Positions 35,357 through 43,732 of a stretch of DNA of 64,000 bases are shown in pieces. The DNA lies in contig CALIHR010000017.1 in the NCBI GenBank assembly GCA_938020505.1, positions 10,653-74,652 on the forward strand, written 5' to 3'. Below the pieces are notes generated by a model that was given only the letters and a program-made list of their open reading frames with translations, was not told the DNA's origin and did not search any database. How positions within the stretch are numbered: position 1 is the first letter of the stretch; every line of letters starts with the position of its first letter. The DNA is from an uncultured Actinobaculum sp. (GTDB taxonomy: Bacteria > Actinomycetota > Actinomycetes > Actinomycetales > Actinomycetaceae). The position numbers and the translations under genes were made by a program.

Positions 35357-36967
35357 TCATCCGGTCGGTGTAGGCCCATTTGGCGGAAGATTGGGGAAGC
35401 TCTGTTTATCTAGAAAAGATTCAACAGTGCCTTCTCTAATGAGATCCGCTTGTGTAGTTAGAGAATCCGGACGGCCGTAAGGCGAAGGTTCTTTAACTAT
35501 TGTGGAATGTGCCCAGGACCCATCAGGCACATTCCGGCGAAGTGGTTCTTCGAATTTTCTGTAGAAATCCCCTCCGTTTATATCTTGCCGCTGCCCCATG
35601 AGGTTCAACGACGTTTCTCTTTCTTCAAGCCGCTTTACTGCGGTTTGCCCTTCCTCACTCAGCTGATTGTAGGAGCTTTGCCAATCATGTGCGGGATTAG
35701 AAGGGTCAGCAATCATGCCTCGCATTTCTTCAACATGTGGCACGGCATCCTTGTGCTCACCCTTAAACACCGATTCCACATCGTAGTTATCGCCGTCAAG
35801 GATGCGATCACGAGCTGGCGGTATTTCATAGGCATCGACTTGGTGTCCAGCCTGGTAGCTATACTTTTTGCCAGTCACTGAATCATGTAGCGGGCTGACG
35901 CTCTCGGGATGGACTCGTCGGTATAAGCTACGTTCTGCTTTGTCTGAGGAACCCCCAATACGGCTAGAAGCCACATTCTCTGGTGTATGCCATTTCTCAA
36001 TACGCCGAACAACGCCGTCGGCGTCGAGATGAAAGTCCGCACAGGCTTTATTACCTTTCGCCCCTCCCTTGTAGAGCGCTCGGCGTTCGACGCTGCCGCC
36101 GGGAACCAGCGGCTTGGGCGGCGGCGGGTTGAAAGATTTGCCTCGGCCGAGGGCGTTGGCGAGGGCGGGGGCTGCGTCGTCGGCCTGCCCCGCGGCCTTG
36201 CGCACGCCAGCGCCGGAGTGGTTGGCCAGAGCGTTCTTGAACTTGGTGAGCACGTTCTTCGCCCCGTCGGCCAGCTGCCCGAGGGCGTGGCCGGAATGGA
36301 AGAGATCCTTGATGTGCCCGCGCAGCACAGTGGCCGAACGAAGAACCTGGCTCGCGACGTCCTCAATGATGAACGGCGTCAGAGCGCCAAGGGACAGGAA
36401 CTCCATGACGGTGTACTTCGCCAGTGAGGAGACGGTGTCGCTGATGCGGTCGCGCACGAGGTCGTGGACGACCTGCACCGCCACCGACACCCCCAGCAAC
36501 GACGTCGCCATGCCCTCGGACAGGCCTCCAACCATGCCGATGTGCCGGGACATGTCCGTTTGATGGGACCTGTAGGCGGCGATCGTGACGCCCTCGGCAC
36601 CGTCCATGTCCTCGTTGACGGCGCGGGCGAGGACGGCCGAGTTCTCATTCAGGCTGCCCCCGATCGAGGACCACGTCTGGGAAAAGGCGCGGACCTCCCC
36701 GGGGTTGCCCGTCAGTTCGTTGAGCCAGTCCTTCAAAGGCGAGAAATGCTCGATCACCCACGCCAGCCCCCACGACAGCAGCTTGCCGAAAGGGTCGCGG
36801 GCGACGTCGGCCATGTCGAGCGCTCCGCCCAGCCCGGCGAGAGAGCCCGCGAGCCAGGACTTTGCCTGCAACGCCTGGGTCAGGCTTTCCCCGTCCTCGA
36901 TCAGCCCCAGCCCCGCCAGGGCCGACGGCTCATCCTCGCCCCGAGCCGCCTTCGCATAAACAGCCAT
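35357..36967 (-). CDS. Type VII secretion polymorphic toxin
   Basis: 536 residues. The ATG (MAVYAKAARG) follows AGGAGG about 10 nt upstream. Residues 1-~230 are a helical T7SS-type N-terminal domain with a WSSIGGSL turn (FSQTWSSIGGSLNENSAVL). Residues ~290-305 are a Pro-rich hinge (FNPPPPKPLVPGG). The C-terminal ~230 residues have a DADGVVRRIEKWHTPENV segment, then YQAGHQVDAYEIPPARDRILDGD, DPSNPAHDWQSSYNQLSEEG and a tail ending in GRPDSLTTQADLI; I recognise no toxin family and no catalytic motif. The DNA is high-GC for the N-terminal half and clearly AT-richer after about 36060, marking a swapped C-terminal module. It lies behind EspC-like and YbaB-like genes and ahead of the immunity array. 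Toxicity is inference from architecture. Confidence 0.75.
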   Translation of the reverse strand: MAVYAKAARGEDEPSALAGLGLIEDGESLTQALQAKSWLAGSLAGLGGALDMADVARDPFGKLLSWGLAWVIEHFSPLKDWLNELTGNPGEVRAFSQTWSSIGGSLNENSAVLARAVNEDMDGAEGVTIAAYRSHQTDMSRHIGMVGGLSEGMATSLLGVSVAVQVVHDLVRDRISDTVSSLAKYTVMEFLSLGALTPFIIEDVASQVLRSATVLRGHIKDLFHSGHALGQLADGAKNVLTKFKNALANHSGAGVRKAAGQADDAAPALANALGRGKSFNPPPPKPLVPGGSVERRALYKGGAKGNKACADFHLDADGVVRRIEKWHTPENVASSRIGGSSDKAERSLYRRVHPESVSPLHDSVTGKKYSYQAGHQVDAYEIPPARDRILDGDNYDVESVFKGEHKDAVPHVEEMRGMIADPSNPAHDWQSSYNQLSEEGQTAVKRLEERETSLNLMGQRQDINGGDFYRKFEEPLRRNVPDGSWAHSTIVKEPSPYGRPDSLTTQADLIREGTVESFLDKQSFPNLPPNGPTPTG

Positions 36968-37043
36968 GATCGCCTTGCCTCCTATAAGAACTTCTTGCTT
37001 GCGTCAGCCAGTAACCGCCTGCATTCGGCGAATGACGCGGCCT

Positions 37044-37355
37044 TCACGCCAGCCGCGTCTCGACGGTCCGTATATGGGCGGCCTGCTCGGCGTCGGACGA
37101 CTCGAAATCGTCGGCTGCGGCCCGCAGCCCGGCCGCCGTCTCCTCCAGAGACTCGCCCACAGCCTCAATCGCCGCGTCGGCCACGGTCTTCACAATCGTC
37201 AACGGAGGGACGAAGAACTGGCACATGATCCCAAAAGCGCCGGAGGACAGCGTGGCCCCCGAGGCCTTGCGGGCGCTAGACACCCCGCCGACGACGTCGT
37301 CGACTGCCCGCGAATGATCACGCAGCCCCTGCGGGTTGACATTGAGATTCTTCAC
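37044..37355 (-). CDS. EspC/WXG100-like T7SS accessory protein
   Basis: 103 residues, entirely helical: MKNLNVNPQGLRDHSRAVDD, a central LSSGAFGIMCQFFVPPLTIV turn, and a C-terminal helix LEETAAGLRAAADDFESSD. It matches the T7SS EspC-like family (small ESX substrates or chaperone partners) in length and in the G-x-F-G-containing turn. Its ATG overlaps the stop of the YbaB-like gene by 4 bp (ATGA), so the two are translationally coupled. It likely pairs with the toxin N-terminus for export (inference). Confidence 0.75.
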   Translation of the reverse strand: MKNLNVNPQGLRDHSRAVDDVVGGVSSARKASGATLSSGAFGIMCQFFVPPLTIVKTVADAAIEAVGESLEETAAGLRAAADDFESSDAEQAAHIRTVETRLA

Positions 37356-37981
37356 GGCCGACCGCCCTTGTCATCGTCCTCTCCGCTGCGGAGGAAGGCC
37401 AGTCCGCCGGCGCTCCCCGACCGTCCGGTCAGGCCCGCCAGTCCGCCGCCCGGTTGCCCCAAACGCCTCGGCGTCCCCGATTCCTTGACGCCAGCCGCCC
37501 GGGGCTCGGCGTCGGCAGGCCTTTCCGTCGGCTCTTTCGGAGCGCCCGGATGCCACACACCCGACTGGCGGGCAGAGACCCCGAGCGCTTCGCTTGAACC
37601 TCGACCGGCATTGAGCAGACGGTCCGCCTCGGCCAACGCCGCAGCAGCCGTGGCCGAATCGGCCCCGAAAGTCTCATGCATCAAGCGCGCGTAACGATTC
37701 GCCGCATCCCGATGGGCCTGACGCGACGCCTCCACGACCAGCTCGGCCAACCTGTCCAAGGACAGGCCGGAGGCCCCGGCCGAGAACTGAATCGCCGTCA
37801 ATGCCCCGGCTTGGTTGACCGTCGCCGCCACCTCGCCGCCAGCGCTCTTGCCGTGCCCGCGCAAACGCTCCACAGCACTCCGCAAAGCCCGGGCCCGTGC
37901 CAGGTCCGCCTGGGCCTGGGCGACCTGCCCGTCAACCGTCGCCAACGCCGCCGCCAACGACGAATAGTCCTTCGCCACCAT
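37352..37981 (-). CDS. YbaB/EbfC-like protein heading the toxin operon
   Basis: 209 residues from the ATG (MVAKDYSSLAAAL) with AAAGGGA about 8 nt upstream; the longer frame to 38230 is not coding. A coiled-coil N-terminus (about 1-45) is followed by a YbaB-like fold: AGGEVAATVNQAGALTAIQFS, then LSLDRLAELVVEASRQAHRDA. The C-terminal 90 residues are Pro/Gly/Arg-rich and probably disordered. Proteins of this kind accompany EspC-like and WXG genes in many actinobacterial T7SS effector operons; their exact role is unknown. Confidence 0.75.
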   Translation of the reverse strand: MVAKDYSSLAAALATVDGQVAQAQADLARARALRSAVERLRGHGKSAGGEVAATVNQAGALTAIQFSAGASGLSLDRLAELVVEASRQAHRDAANRYARLMHETFGADSATAAAALAEADRLLNAGRGSSEALGVSARQSGVWHPGAPKEPTERPADAEPRAAGVKESGTPRRLGQPGGGLAGLTGRSGSAGGLAFLRSGEDDDKGGRP

Positions 37982-38160
37982 GATGCATTCCCTTTCACGA
38001 TAAACTCGGTGGCCGCCCGTCGAACCGCGAGGATTCGCCGGCCTCCGAATTGCTGAAGAAACTACTCCGCTTACGAAGCCGACACTATGGGCAATGATGC
38101 CCATTGATTTTTCAGAAATAAATGATTTTAGAAATTCAATGAAGGCTTGAGGGCGAACCG

Positions 38161-38205
38161 AATCGCCTGTAGACAAGCGGGAAACCCGCTTGTCTACAGG
38201 CGATT
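38161..38205. repeat. Perfect 21-bp inverted repeat with 3-nt loop
   Basis: AATCGCCTGTAGACAAGCGGG, AAA, then its exact complement, 180 bp upstream of the toxin operon start. No T-run flanks it, so a plain terminator is unlikely. The rest of the 357-bp interval 37982-38338 shows no gene. Confidence 0.85.
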
Positions 38206-38338
38206 GCCGTTCACATTGCAGCTCCGGCACATCGCGCGAAACCTCCCCGCCTACAGCAAGTGCGGGCTCCTTATTAGAGACTATGAGCGCCTATTGAAAT
38301 AAAGGGACGTTTGAAATGCCGTCAAGGAAGGATCCCTC

Positions 38339-39535
38339 GTGCGCACCACACTTAAGACGATCTGCGCCGCTGGCGCTGCGACGTTTGGAATTGTCTGCGG
38401 AGCCATGACGTTCACGCCGGCTTCTTCTTGGTCCCTGAGGTTGGCAGGCAGGATTGGCTTCGCCCAGGCGGCGGCCTTCCCCTTTGCGTTTGCCGTCGTC
38501 GCCCTCGGCGTTCTTGCGGCGATTGCTCTTTGGAGGCTCTTTGCGCCCGTGCATCGCAAAAAGCGACAAAGCGGCAAAAGCAAGGCGCTCTTCTCGCGTT
38601 CAACAACGATCTGCCTCGCCATATGGGCAATTCCAAGCGTCGTTCTGGCAGTGGACCCCAATTTCGGGCTGCAAGGCGGCGGGTCTCACGATGAGACGTC
38701 CGCGAAGAGTCCGGCCAGAGCCTCCGCAAGCCAGGCCGACGCGCGCGACGGCGCTAAGAAAGTCGACTCGGCGAAGAATGACGGCGGCGCGAAGAAAGGC
38801 GGCTTCGCAAAGAATGAAGACGGCGCGAACCCCCGGCAGACAGTTTCGATCGTCACGTGGAATGCCGAGGACCGCGGCAATGCGGGGGACATCGGAACCT
38901 TGGCGAGACGCCGCGACCCGGATGTAATCGCACTTCCAGAGTACGGAGACTACAGAGAAGGCTCAAGAACGCGACTCCAGAACATGCTCGCAAAGGCAGG
39001 CAAGAATCCCGAGGACTGCTCGATATTCGAGTCGCTTCCAACCGGGGAGATCGCGCCGACGACGCTCGTCGTCCACAAAAGGCTCGGAGAATACAGGAAG
39101 GTCGACGCCGTGAAAACGACCTTCGGCAGCGTCATGCTGCGCCCGGTCGGCGATCGAACAAGCCCGGTCGGCGATCGAACGAGGCCGCTCATCCTGGCCG
39201 TCCACACCTCGCCCCCGCTTCCCGGGCTCATGGGCGATTGGCGCGCGGACATATCGAGGCTCAAGGCCTTCATGGAAAAAACGAGCGGACCGGCGATCGT
39301 CGTCGGCGACTTCAATGCAACCTTGCGGCACATCGGCCCCGTCACGGGTTGGATGGACGCGCTGGCGGCCTCCGGATCTCGATCCGGCACGTGGCCAAGC
39401 TCTGCTTTCAGCTGGATTGCCTCTCCGATCGACCACATATTCGCAAGCGGCCGGGCGAAGGCGTCCGACGTCGAGGTCATCAAACTCAGGCGCTCCGACC
39501 ACAAAGCCCTCGCCGCGCGGGTCGAGCTGGGATAG
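38339..39535 (+). CDS. Membrane-anchored endonuclease/exonuclease/phosphatase-family protein
   Basis: 398 residues, GTG start with AAGGAAGG about 6 nt upstream. Three hydrophobic segments within the first ~115 residues are followed by a Lys/Ala/Asp-rich linker and an EEP domain from about residue 160: VSIVTWNAED (Asn), DVIALPEYG (metal-binding Glu), VVGDFNATLRHIG (catalytic Asp/Asn) and SPIDHIFASGRAKASDVEVIKLRRSDHKAL (terminal Asp-His pairs). The domain faces outward if the topology is as predicted. Substrates of this family range from nucleic acids to phosphodiesters and sphingolipids, so the target is open. A 21-bp unit is repeated in tandem (PVGDRTS, PVGDRTR). Confidence 0.85.
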   Translation: MRTTLKTICAAGAATFGIVCGAMTFTPASSWSLRLAGRIGFAQAAAFPFAFAVVALGVLAAIALWRLFAPVHRKKRQSGKSKALFSRSTTICLAIWAIPSVVLAVDPNFGLQGGGSHDETSAKSPARASASQADARDGAKKVDSAKNDGGAKKGGFAKNEDGANPRQTVSIVTWNAEDRGNAGDIGTLARRRDPDVIALPEYGDYREGSRTRLQNMLAKAGKNPEDCSIFESLPTGEIAPTTLVVHKRLGEYRKVDAVKTTFGSVMLRPVGDRTSPVGDRTRPLILAVHTSPPLPGLMGDWRADISRLKAFMEKTSGPAIVVGDFNATLRHIGPVTGWMDALAASGSRSGTWPSSAFSWIASPIDHIFASGRAKASDVEVIKLRRSDHKALAARVELG

Positions 39536-39584
39536 TCGTTGGAACTTCAACCATATCGCGGCGTTTTCGAGGTCCGGAATCAGC

Positions 39585-39590
39585 TAGACT
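39585..39590 (+). promoter_or_regulatory. -10 box TAGACT of the ROK kinase gene
   Basis: Six nucleotides before the ATG at 39597; leaderless. Confidence 0.5.
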
Positions 39591-39596
39591 AAAGCT

Positions 39597-40532
39597 ATGC
39601 GTGTGAACATCGGCGTGGACGTCGGCGGCACGAAGATTGCCGCGGGAGCCGTGGACGACAATGGAGAGATACTTGCCCTCGTGCGGAAGCCGACGCCTGC
39701 GTCGAGCTCGAATGCGGTGGCGGACACAATCGGCGAGTGCGTGAAGGAACTGGCCGGATCGTACGACGTCGAAGCCATAGGCATCGGGGCCGCCGGCTTT
39801 GTCAACCGCGAGCGCACAACCGTGGTTTTCGCCCCGAATCTGGCGTGGCGAAACGAACCGCTGGCCGAGAAGGTCTCGCAGGCCACCGGGCACCGCGTCG
39901 TCGTCGAGAACGACGCGAACGCAGCGGCATGGGGAGAGTTCAAGTTCGGCGCGGCGAGCGAGCATTCGTCGGCCGTCGTCGTCACCGTGGGGACGGGGAT
40001 CGGCGGCGGGATAATCGTCGACGGCGGCCTTCTGCGCGGGGCCGGCGGATTTGCGGGGGAGATCGGGCATATCGTGGTCAACCCCGGGGGCCAGCGGTGC
40101 GGCTGCGGCGTCCTAGGCTGCTGGGAGGCGCAGGCCTCCGGCACGGCCTTGGTTCGCATAGCGCGCAAGCTGGCCGCGGATTCGCCCGTATACGGCGCAC
40201 GCATGCTCAAACTGGCGAGCGACCGCGAGATCACGGGGCTGGACGTCACTCGCGCGGCGCAGGCGGACGACCCGGCGGCGCTGGAGTGCTTCGCCGAGAT
40301 AGCCGAGTGGATCGGAATAGGAATGGCCACCCTCAGCGCGGCGATCGACCCGGACGTCTTCGTCCTTGCGGGCGGCGTCAGCGAATCGGGGGACCTTCTC
40401 GCCGTTCCGGCGCGCGCTGCCTTCGAGAAGTCGCTGACCGCGAAGGAATTCCGCCCCGCTCCCCTCGTCAAGCTCGCCACACTCGGAAACAACGCCGGCA
40501 TCATCGGTGCCGCAGACCTAGCGAGGCGCTAA
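39597..40532 (+). CDS. ROK-family sugar kinase (glucokinase-like)
   Basis: 311 residues. Phosphotransfer motif VGVDVGGTKIAAGAVDD-like N-terminus (IGVDVGGTKIAAG), sugar-binding ENDANAAAWGEFKFG, glycine-rich VGTGIGGGIIVDG, GEIGHIVV and the ROK zinc-binding box CGCGVLGCWEAQASG. These identify a cytosolic ROK kinase, most likely a glucokinase. Transcription is leaderless. The DUF4921 gene begins directly after the stop (TAA then ATG), so they are an operon and may share a sugar pathway. Confidence 0.88.
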   Translation: MRVNIGVDVGGTKIAAGAVDDNGEILALVRKPTPASSSNAVADTIGECVKELAGSYDVEAIGIGAAGFVNRERTTVVFAPNLAWRNEPLAEKVSQATGHRVVVENDANAAAWGEFKFGAASEHSSAVVVTVGTGIGGGIIVDGGLLRGAGGFAGEIGHIVVNPGGQRCGCGVLGCWEAQASGTALVRIARKLAADSPVYGARMLKLASDREITGLDVTRAAQADDPAALECFAEIAEWIGIGMATLSAAIDPDVFVLAGGVSESGDLLAVPARAAFEKSLTAKEFRPAPLVKLATLGNNAGIIGAADLARR

Positions 40533-41801
40533 ATGGCAGACATCCTCACCCGGATGGCAGACGGAACCCTCAAGCAACGCAACCCGTTCACCGGCACGGT
40601 CGTGTGGACGGTGCCCGGACGCGGCAACCGGCCGCTTCCCACCTCGGCCCCCGATTCCGGGCCGATAACCGACTTCGGATACACGTGCACCTTCTGCGAG
40701 TCTCGCGTTCTCGAGACCCCGCCGGAGAAGGCGCGCATCCTTTCCAGCGGGGAAATCATCAGAGGAATGCCGGTCGACGGCTTGGCGGACCCTTGGGAGT
40801 TTCGCAGGGTCCCTAACCTTTTCGAGATCGTCTCCTACGCCTACTGGGAGAAGAACTACGACTATCAGATGCCGGGGCCGGCCCGCGAGCGCATGGAGCG
40901 CTACATGGCGGACCCCGCCGGGCGCGCCCATATCCAAGCGGTTCTCCGAGGGTCGGGAATGAACGAGGACGCCATGGCCGAACGCGCCCCCGCTTTCTTC
41001 GGAGGGGGGCACGACCTCATCCTCGGGCGGCGCCACTACCTCGACGGCGCCACCGACAAGTCCCAGCTGGCCTGGGCGGGCTCCCTCACCCCCGAGGAGC
41101 ATTCCCACTATTGGACGCTCACGATCGACGCCATGCACGATCTTTACCAGCAGAACCGCTACGTTTCGTACGTGCAGGTCTTTCAGAACTGGCTCAAGCC
41201 CGCAGGCGCGTCCTTCGACCACCTTCACAAGCAGCTCGTCTCCATCGACGAGCGAACGGTCAATCAGACCGTGGAGATCGAACGCGTGCGCGCGAACCCC
41301 AACCTCTACAACGAGTCCGGGGTGGATTACGGCGCCAAGCACAACCTCGTCATCGCTGAGAACGACGGCGCCGTAGCGATCGTCGGCTTCGGCCATCGCT
41401 ACCCCACGCTCGAAGTGTGGAGCCGGTCTTCGGCGATCCAGCCTTGGGAGCACACTCCCGGCGAGGCGCGCCACATGTCCGATCTGGTTCACGCGATGCA
41501 CGCCGCGACCGGCGGGGGGATCCCCACGAACGAGGAATGGTATTGCGCTCCCATCGACACCGACGTGGCGATGCCTTGGCGCATCCTCGTCAAGTGGCGG
41601 GTCTCCACACTCGCGGGCTTCGAGGGCGGCACGAAGATCTACGTCAACACCGTCGATCCTTGGACGCTCAGAGACAAGGTGGTGCCCCGGCTGCTCGACC
41701 TGCGTGCCGAGGGCAAGCTCGCTTCGGGCATCAGCATAGCCACAGAATGCTCCTGCCGCACCAACTCGCTCAAGTACAACCCGTATCTGCGCCACCGGTA
41801 G
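40533..41801 (+). CDS. DUF4921 / galactose-1-phosphate uridylyltransferase-like protein
   Basis: 422 residues. A Cys pair CTFCES near residue 52 could bind zinc, as in GalT. The region FDHLHKQLVSID (about residue 228) is a His-x-His-x-Gln motif of the GalT branch of the HIT superfamily, where the second His is the nucleotidyl-accepting residue. It belongs to the actinobacterial DUF4921 group. The adjoining ROK kinase suggests that it handles a sugar phosphate (inference). Its last 32 bp overlap the 3' end of the convergent gene at 41770-42471. Confidence 0.75.
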   Translation: MADILTRMADGTLKQRNPFTGTVVWTVPGRGNRPLPTSAPDSGPITDFGYTCTFCESRVLETPPEKARILSSGEIIRGMPVDGLADPWEFRRVPNLFEIVSYAYWEKNYDYQMPGPARERMERYMADPAGRAHIQAVLRGSGMNEDAMAERAPAFFGGGHDLILGRRHYLDGATDKSQLAWAGSLTPEEHSHYWTLTIDAMHDLYQQNRYVSYVQVFQNWLKPAGASFDHLHKQLVSIDERTVNQTVEIERVRANPNLYNESGVDYGAKHNLVIAENDGAVAIVGFGHRYPTLEVWSRSSAIQPWEHTPGEARHMSDLVHAMHAATGGGIPTNEEWYCAPIDTDVAMPWRILVKWRVSTLAGFEGGTKIYVNTVDPWTLRDKVVPRLLDLRAEGKLASGISIATECSCRTNSLKYNPYLRHR

Positions 41802-42471
41802 AGGCCTGCGGCCGCTCTCGCTCGTAAGCGGCCGCAGAGATGAGAGCCGCCAGTTCCTCCATGAGTTTGACGCACCGAGCCGCTTCTTCGACGTCGTACC
41901 GATCAACCTGAAGGAAGACGCCGTCGCCGTCGAGGGCCAAGTGCTCGCCGCGCAGACGATCCATAAGGAACTCCTGCACTGGCTTGGTTAAAACGGCCCG
42001 GCCCACGCGTTCGTCGTCCACTTTGACGTCAAACTCTCGGTTGAATTCCCGCCACTCGGCAGTGAGGTCGTTGTCAGCCAAACCAAAGAGGCCCTCAGGC
42101 TTGATGCGCATGAGAGGAAGCGGCCCGGGAAGCGGATAACGCAGAATGGCGCACGCTTCCGACCAATAGTCCTCACCGGTGCTTTCCGTCCATACGAGCT
42201 CGTAATAGAGCGCCTCACCCGCACGCACTGGGATGCGCAGAATATCGCGAGCCGTCGCCCCGCCGATCTTGAACAGCCGACCCGTCTGCCGGCCCAGGTC
42301 CCTGTCGGATTCCGTAAAACCGAATCCCCGGCTCTTCGCCCACTGCCGCCGCTCGTCGCGTTTTTGCCGCTCATACGCCAATCCAAGGGCACCGAAGAGT
42401 ACGACCAGGGCGATCATCACGATCACGATGGGCATGGTCTCACTCATTTCACGTTCGGATGCGAGATTCAC
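41770..42471 (-). CDS. Membrane-anchored paralogue 1 of 3, unknown function
   Basis: 233 residues, GTG start with GGGGAGAT about 5 nt upstream (an ATG 24 nt later is possible). One N-terminal membrane helix (VIVMIALVVLFGALGLAY) precedes a cytosolic domain: WAKSRGFGFTESDRDLGRQT, FKIGGATARDILRIP, RYPLPGPLPLMRIKPEG, NDLTAEWREFNREFDVKVDDE, PVQEFLMDRL. Two further copies follow upstream (42711, 43733), with about 40% identity by eye. The C-terminal tail is extended compared with the others and overlaps the convergent DUF4921 gene. I do not recognise a named function. Confidence 0.7.
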   Translation of the reverse strand: MNLASEREMSETMPIVIVMIALVVLFGALGLAYERQKRDERRQWAKSRGFGFTESDRDLGRQTGRLFKIGGATARDILRIPVRAGEALYYELVWTESTGEDYWSEACAILRYPLPGPLPLMRIKPEGLFGLADNDLTAEWREFNREFDVKVDDERVGRAVLTKPVQEFLMDRLRGEHLALDGDGVFLQVDRYDVEEAARCVKLMEELAALISAAAYERERPQASTGGADTGCT

Positions 42472-42710
42472 AATATATCTCCCCTGCCGTCATTTTCTAA
42501 AAGAAGAGGCGCACTCGCGAACGAACAAGCCCTCGCTCGCACGTAAACGCCACTCCGTCGCGGTTTATTTCAAACCCCGCCTCCAGACTACTTTCACTCT
42601 AGAATGAACGTAACACACAATCCGGAGTGCGTCGGACCGCTTGTAAACGTCAGTCCTCCTCGCCTTCGTCGAACTGCTCCTCTTGGTCCGCTCCCTTCTT
42701 AATCGGACTC

Positions 42711-43406
42711 CTATTCTTGGCTGAAGACGAATGCGGGCACTCGGGACACGAACTCGTCCAGGACCGGACCGTAGGCAAGAGAGCGCTTGGCCTTGTAGCG
42801 ACCGACTGAAAGATAGAGCTCGTCATCCGTAAACGTCAAGCGATAGTCGCGCATGCGATCCATGAGGAACTCTTGGACGGGGCCTGCTAGAAGAGCGTGC
42901 GCCGTCTGTTCGTCGCTCGACCTGACGTCGAAGGCCTTGTTGAACGCCTGCCACTCCGTGTTGATGTCGTCGTTGGCACGTCCGAACCGCCGTTCAGGCT
43001 CGATCGTGATATAAGGCAGAAAGCCAGGAAGCGGATAGTAAAAGTAAGCCTTTGAATGCTGCACTTTCCTTCCTTCTGAACTTCCCAATGAACCCTGCGA
43101 GTCCCTGGTAAACCATCTTACCTCGTAGTATTTCGCATTCCCTGCGTTCGTCGGAATGATCAGAACGTCGTAAGCACAATGATCCCAGCCGGCGAGGTCG
43201 AACACATCCCGGGTCTGCCTTCCCAAGTCCCTGTCGGACTTGATGAGCTGCACTCCGTTGTTGCGCGCCCATCTTCCTCTCAGATAACGCGAGATGATAA
43301 AGAAATAGACGGCATACAGGCCTACAGAAACGAATATAAACGTGAACAGTCCAATGGCCAGCGTTTTGTTCACTGGATCGTCAACTTCGGTGATTGCAGC
43401 AGTCAT
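42711..43406 (-). CDS. Membrane-anchored paralogue 2 of 3, unknown function
   Basis: 231 residues from the ATG (MTAAITEV) with AGGGA 5 nt upstream; a longer frame to 43478 is less likely. One membrane helix (LFTFIFVSVGLYAVYFFII), then RWARNNGVQLIKSDRDLGRQT, DVLIIPTNAGNAKYYEVRW, YYPLPGFLPYITIEPE, NDDINTEWQAFNKAFDVRSSDE, PVQEFLMDRM. Lower GC than paralogues 1 and 3. No known function. Confidence 0.7.
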   Translation of the reverse strand: MTAAITEVDDPVNKTLAIGLFTFIFVSVGLYAVYFFIISRYLRGRWARNNGVQLIKSDRDLGRQTRDVFDLAGWDHCAYDVLIIPTNAGNAKYYEVRWFTRDSQGSLGSSEGRKVQHSKAYFYYPLPGFLPYITIEPERRFGRANDDINTEWQAFNKAFDVRSSDEQTAHALLAGPVQEFLMDRMRDYRLTFTDDELYLSVGRYKAKRSLAYGPVLDEFVSRVPAFVFSQE

Positions 43407-43732
43407 TTTGTCCCTAACTACGGGGCCGCCCAAGCGCAGTCTGTTCGCGTTCGAAGCGGTCGAGATATAACGCAGCAAGTGTCAGTGCAGTGATTCGACC
43501 GCAAGCCCTTCCACCCGCAGGCCCGGAGGGTTCGACGCCGACCGCGCGAAAGTCACTGATTCCGATTCTAGGCAGGCGCCAGCAGCCACACCAGACCTCC
43601 GAGCGTGGAGATCTCCCCTTGCACATCGGCGTGCGGCCGAGATCAGCGCGGCGGGCGCCGGCTTTTGATGCGTATGCGCGGCAATGAGCCGGGCGGCGGC
43701 TCGTCGGACCGGCGAAAAGCGCCTAGGCGCCT
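43407..43732. other. Gene-free spacer between paralogues
   Basis: 326 bp with no supported frame. Sequence near 43480-43690 is high-GC, arginine-rich in all frames, and has no family similarity. Confidence 0.4.

Noticed and set aside
29068..37981. tRNA-Ser(GCT) as attachment site of an integrated element carrying the toxin array
   Set aside because: I found no integrase gene and no repeated copy of the tRNA 3' end on the far side of the array.
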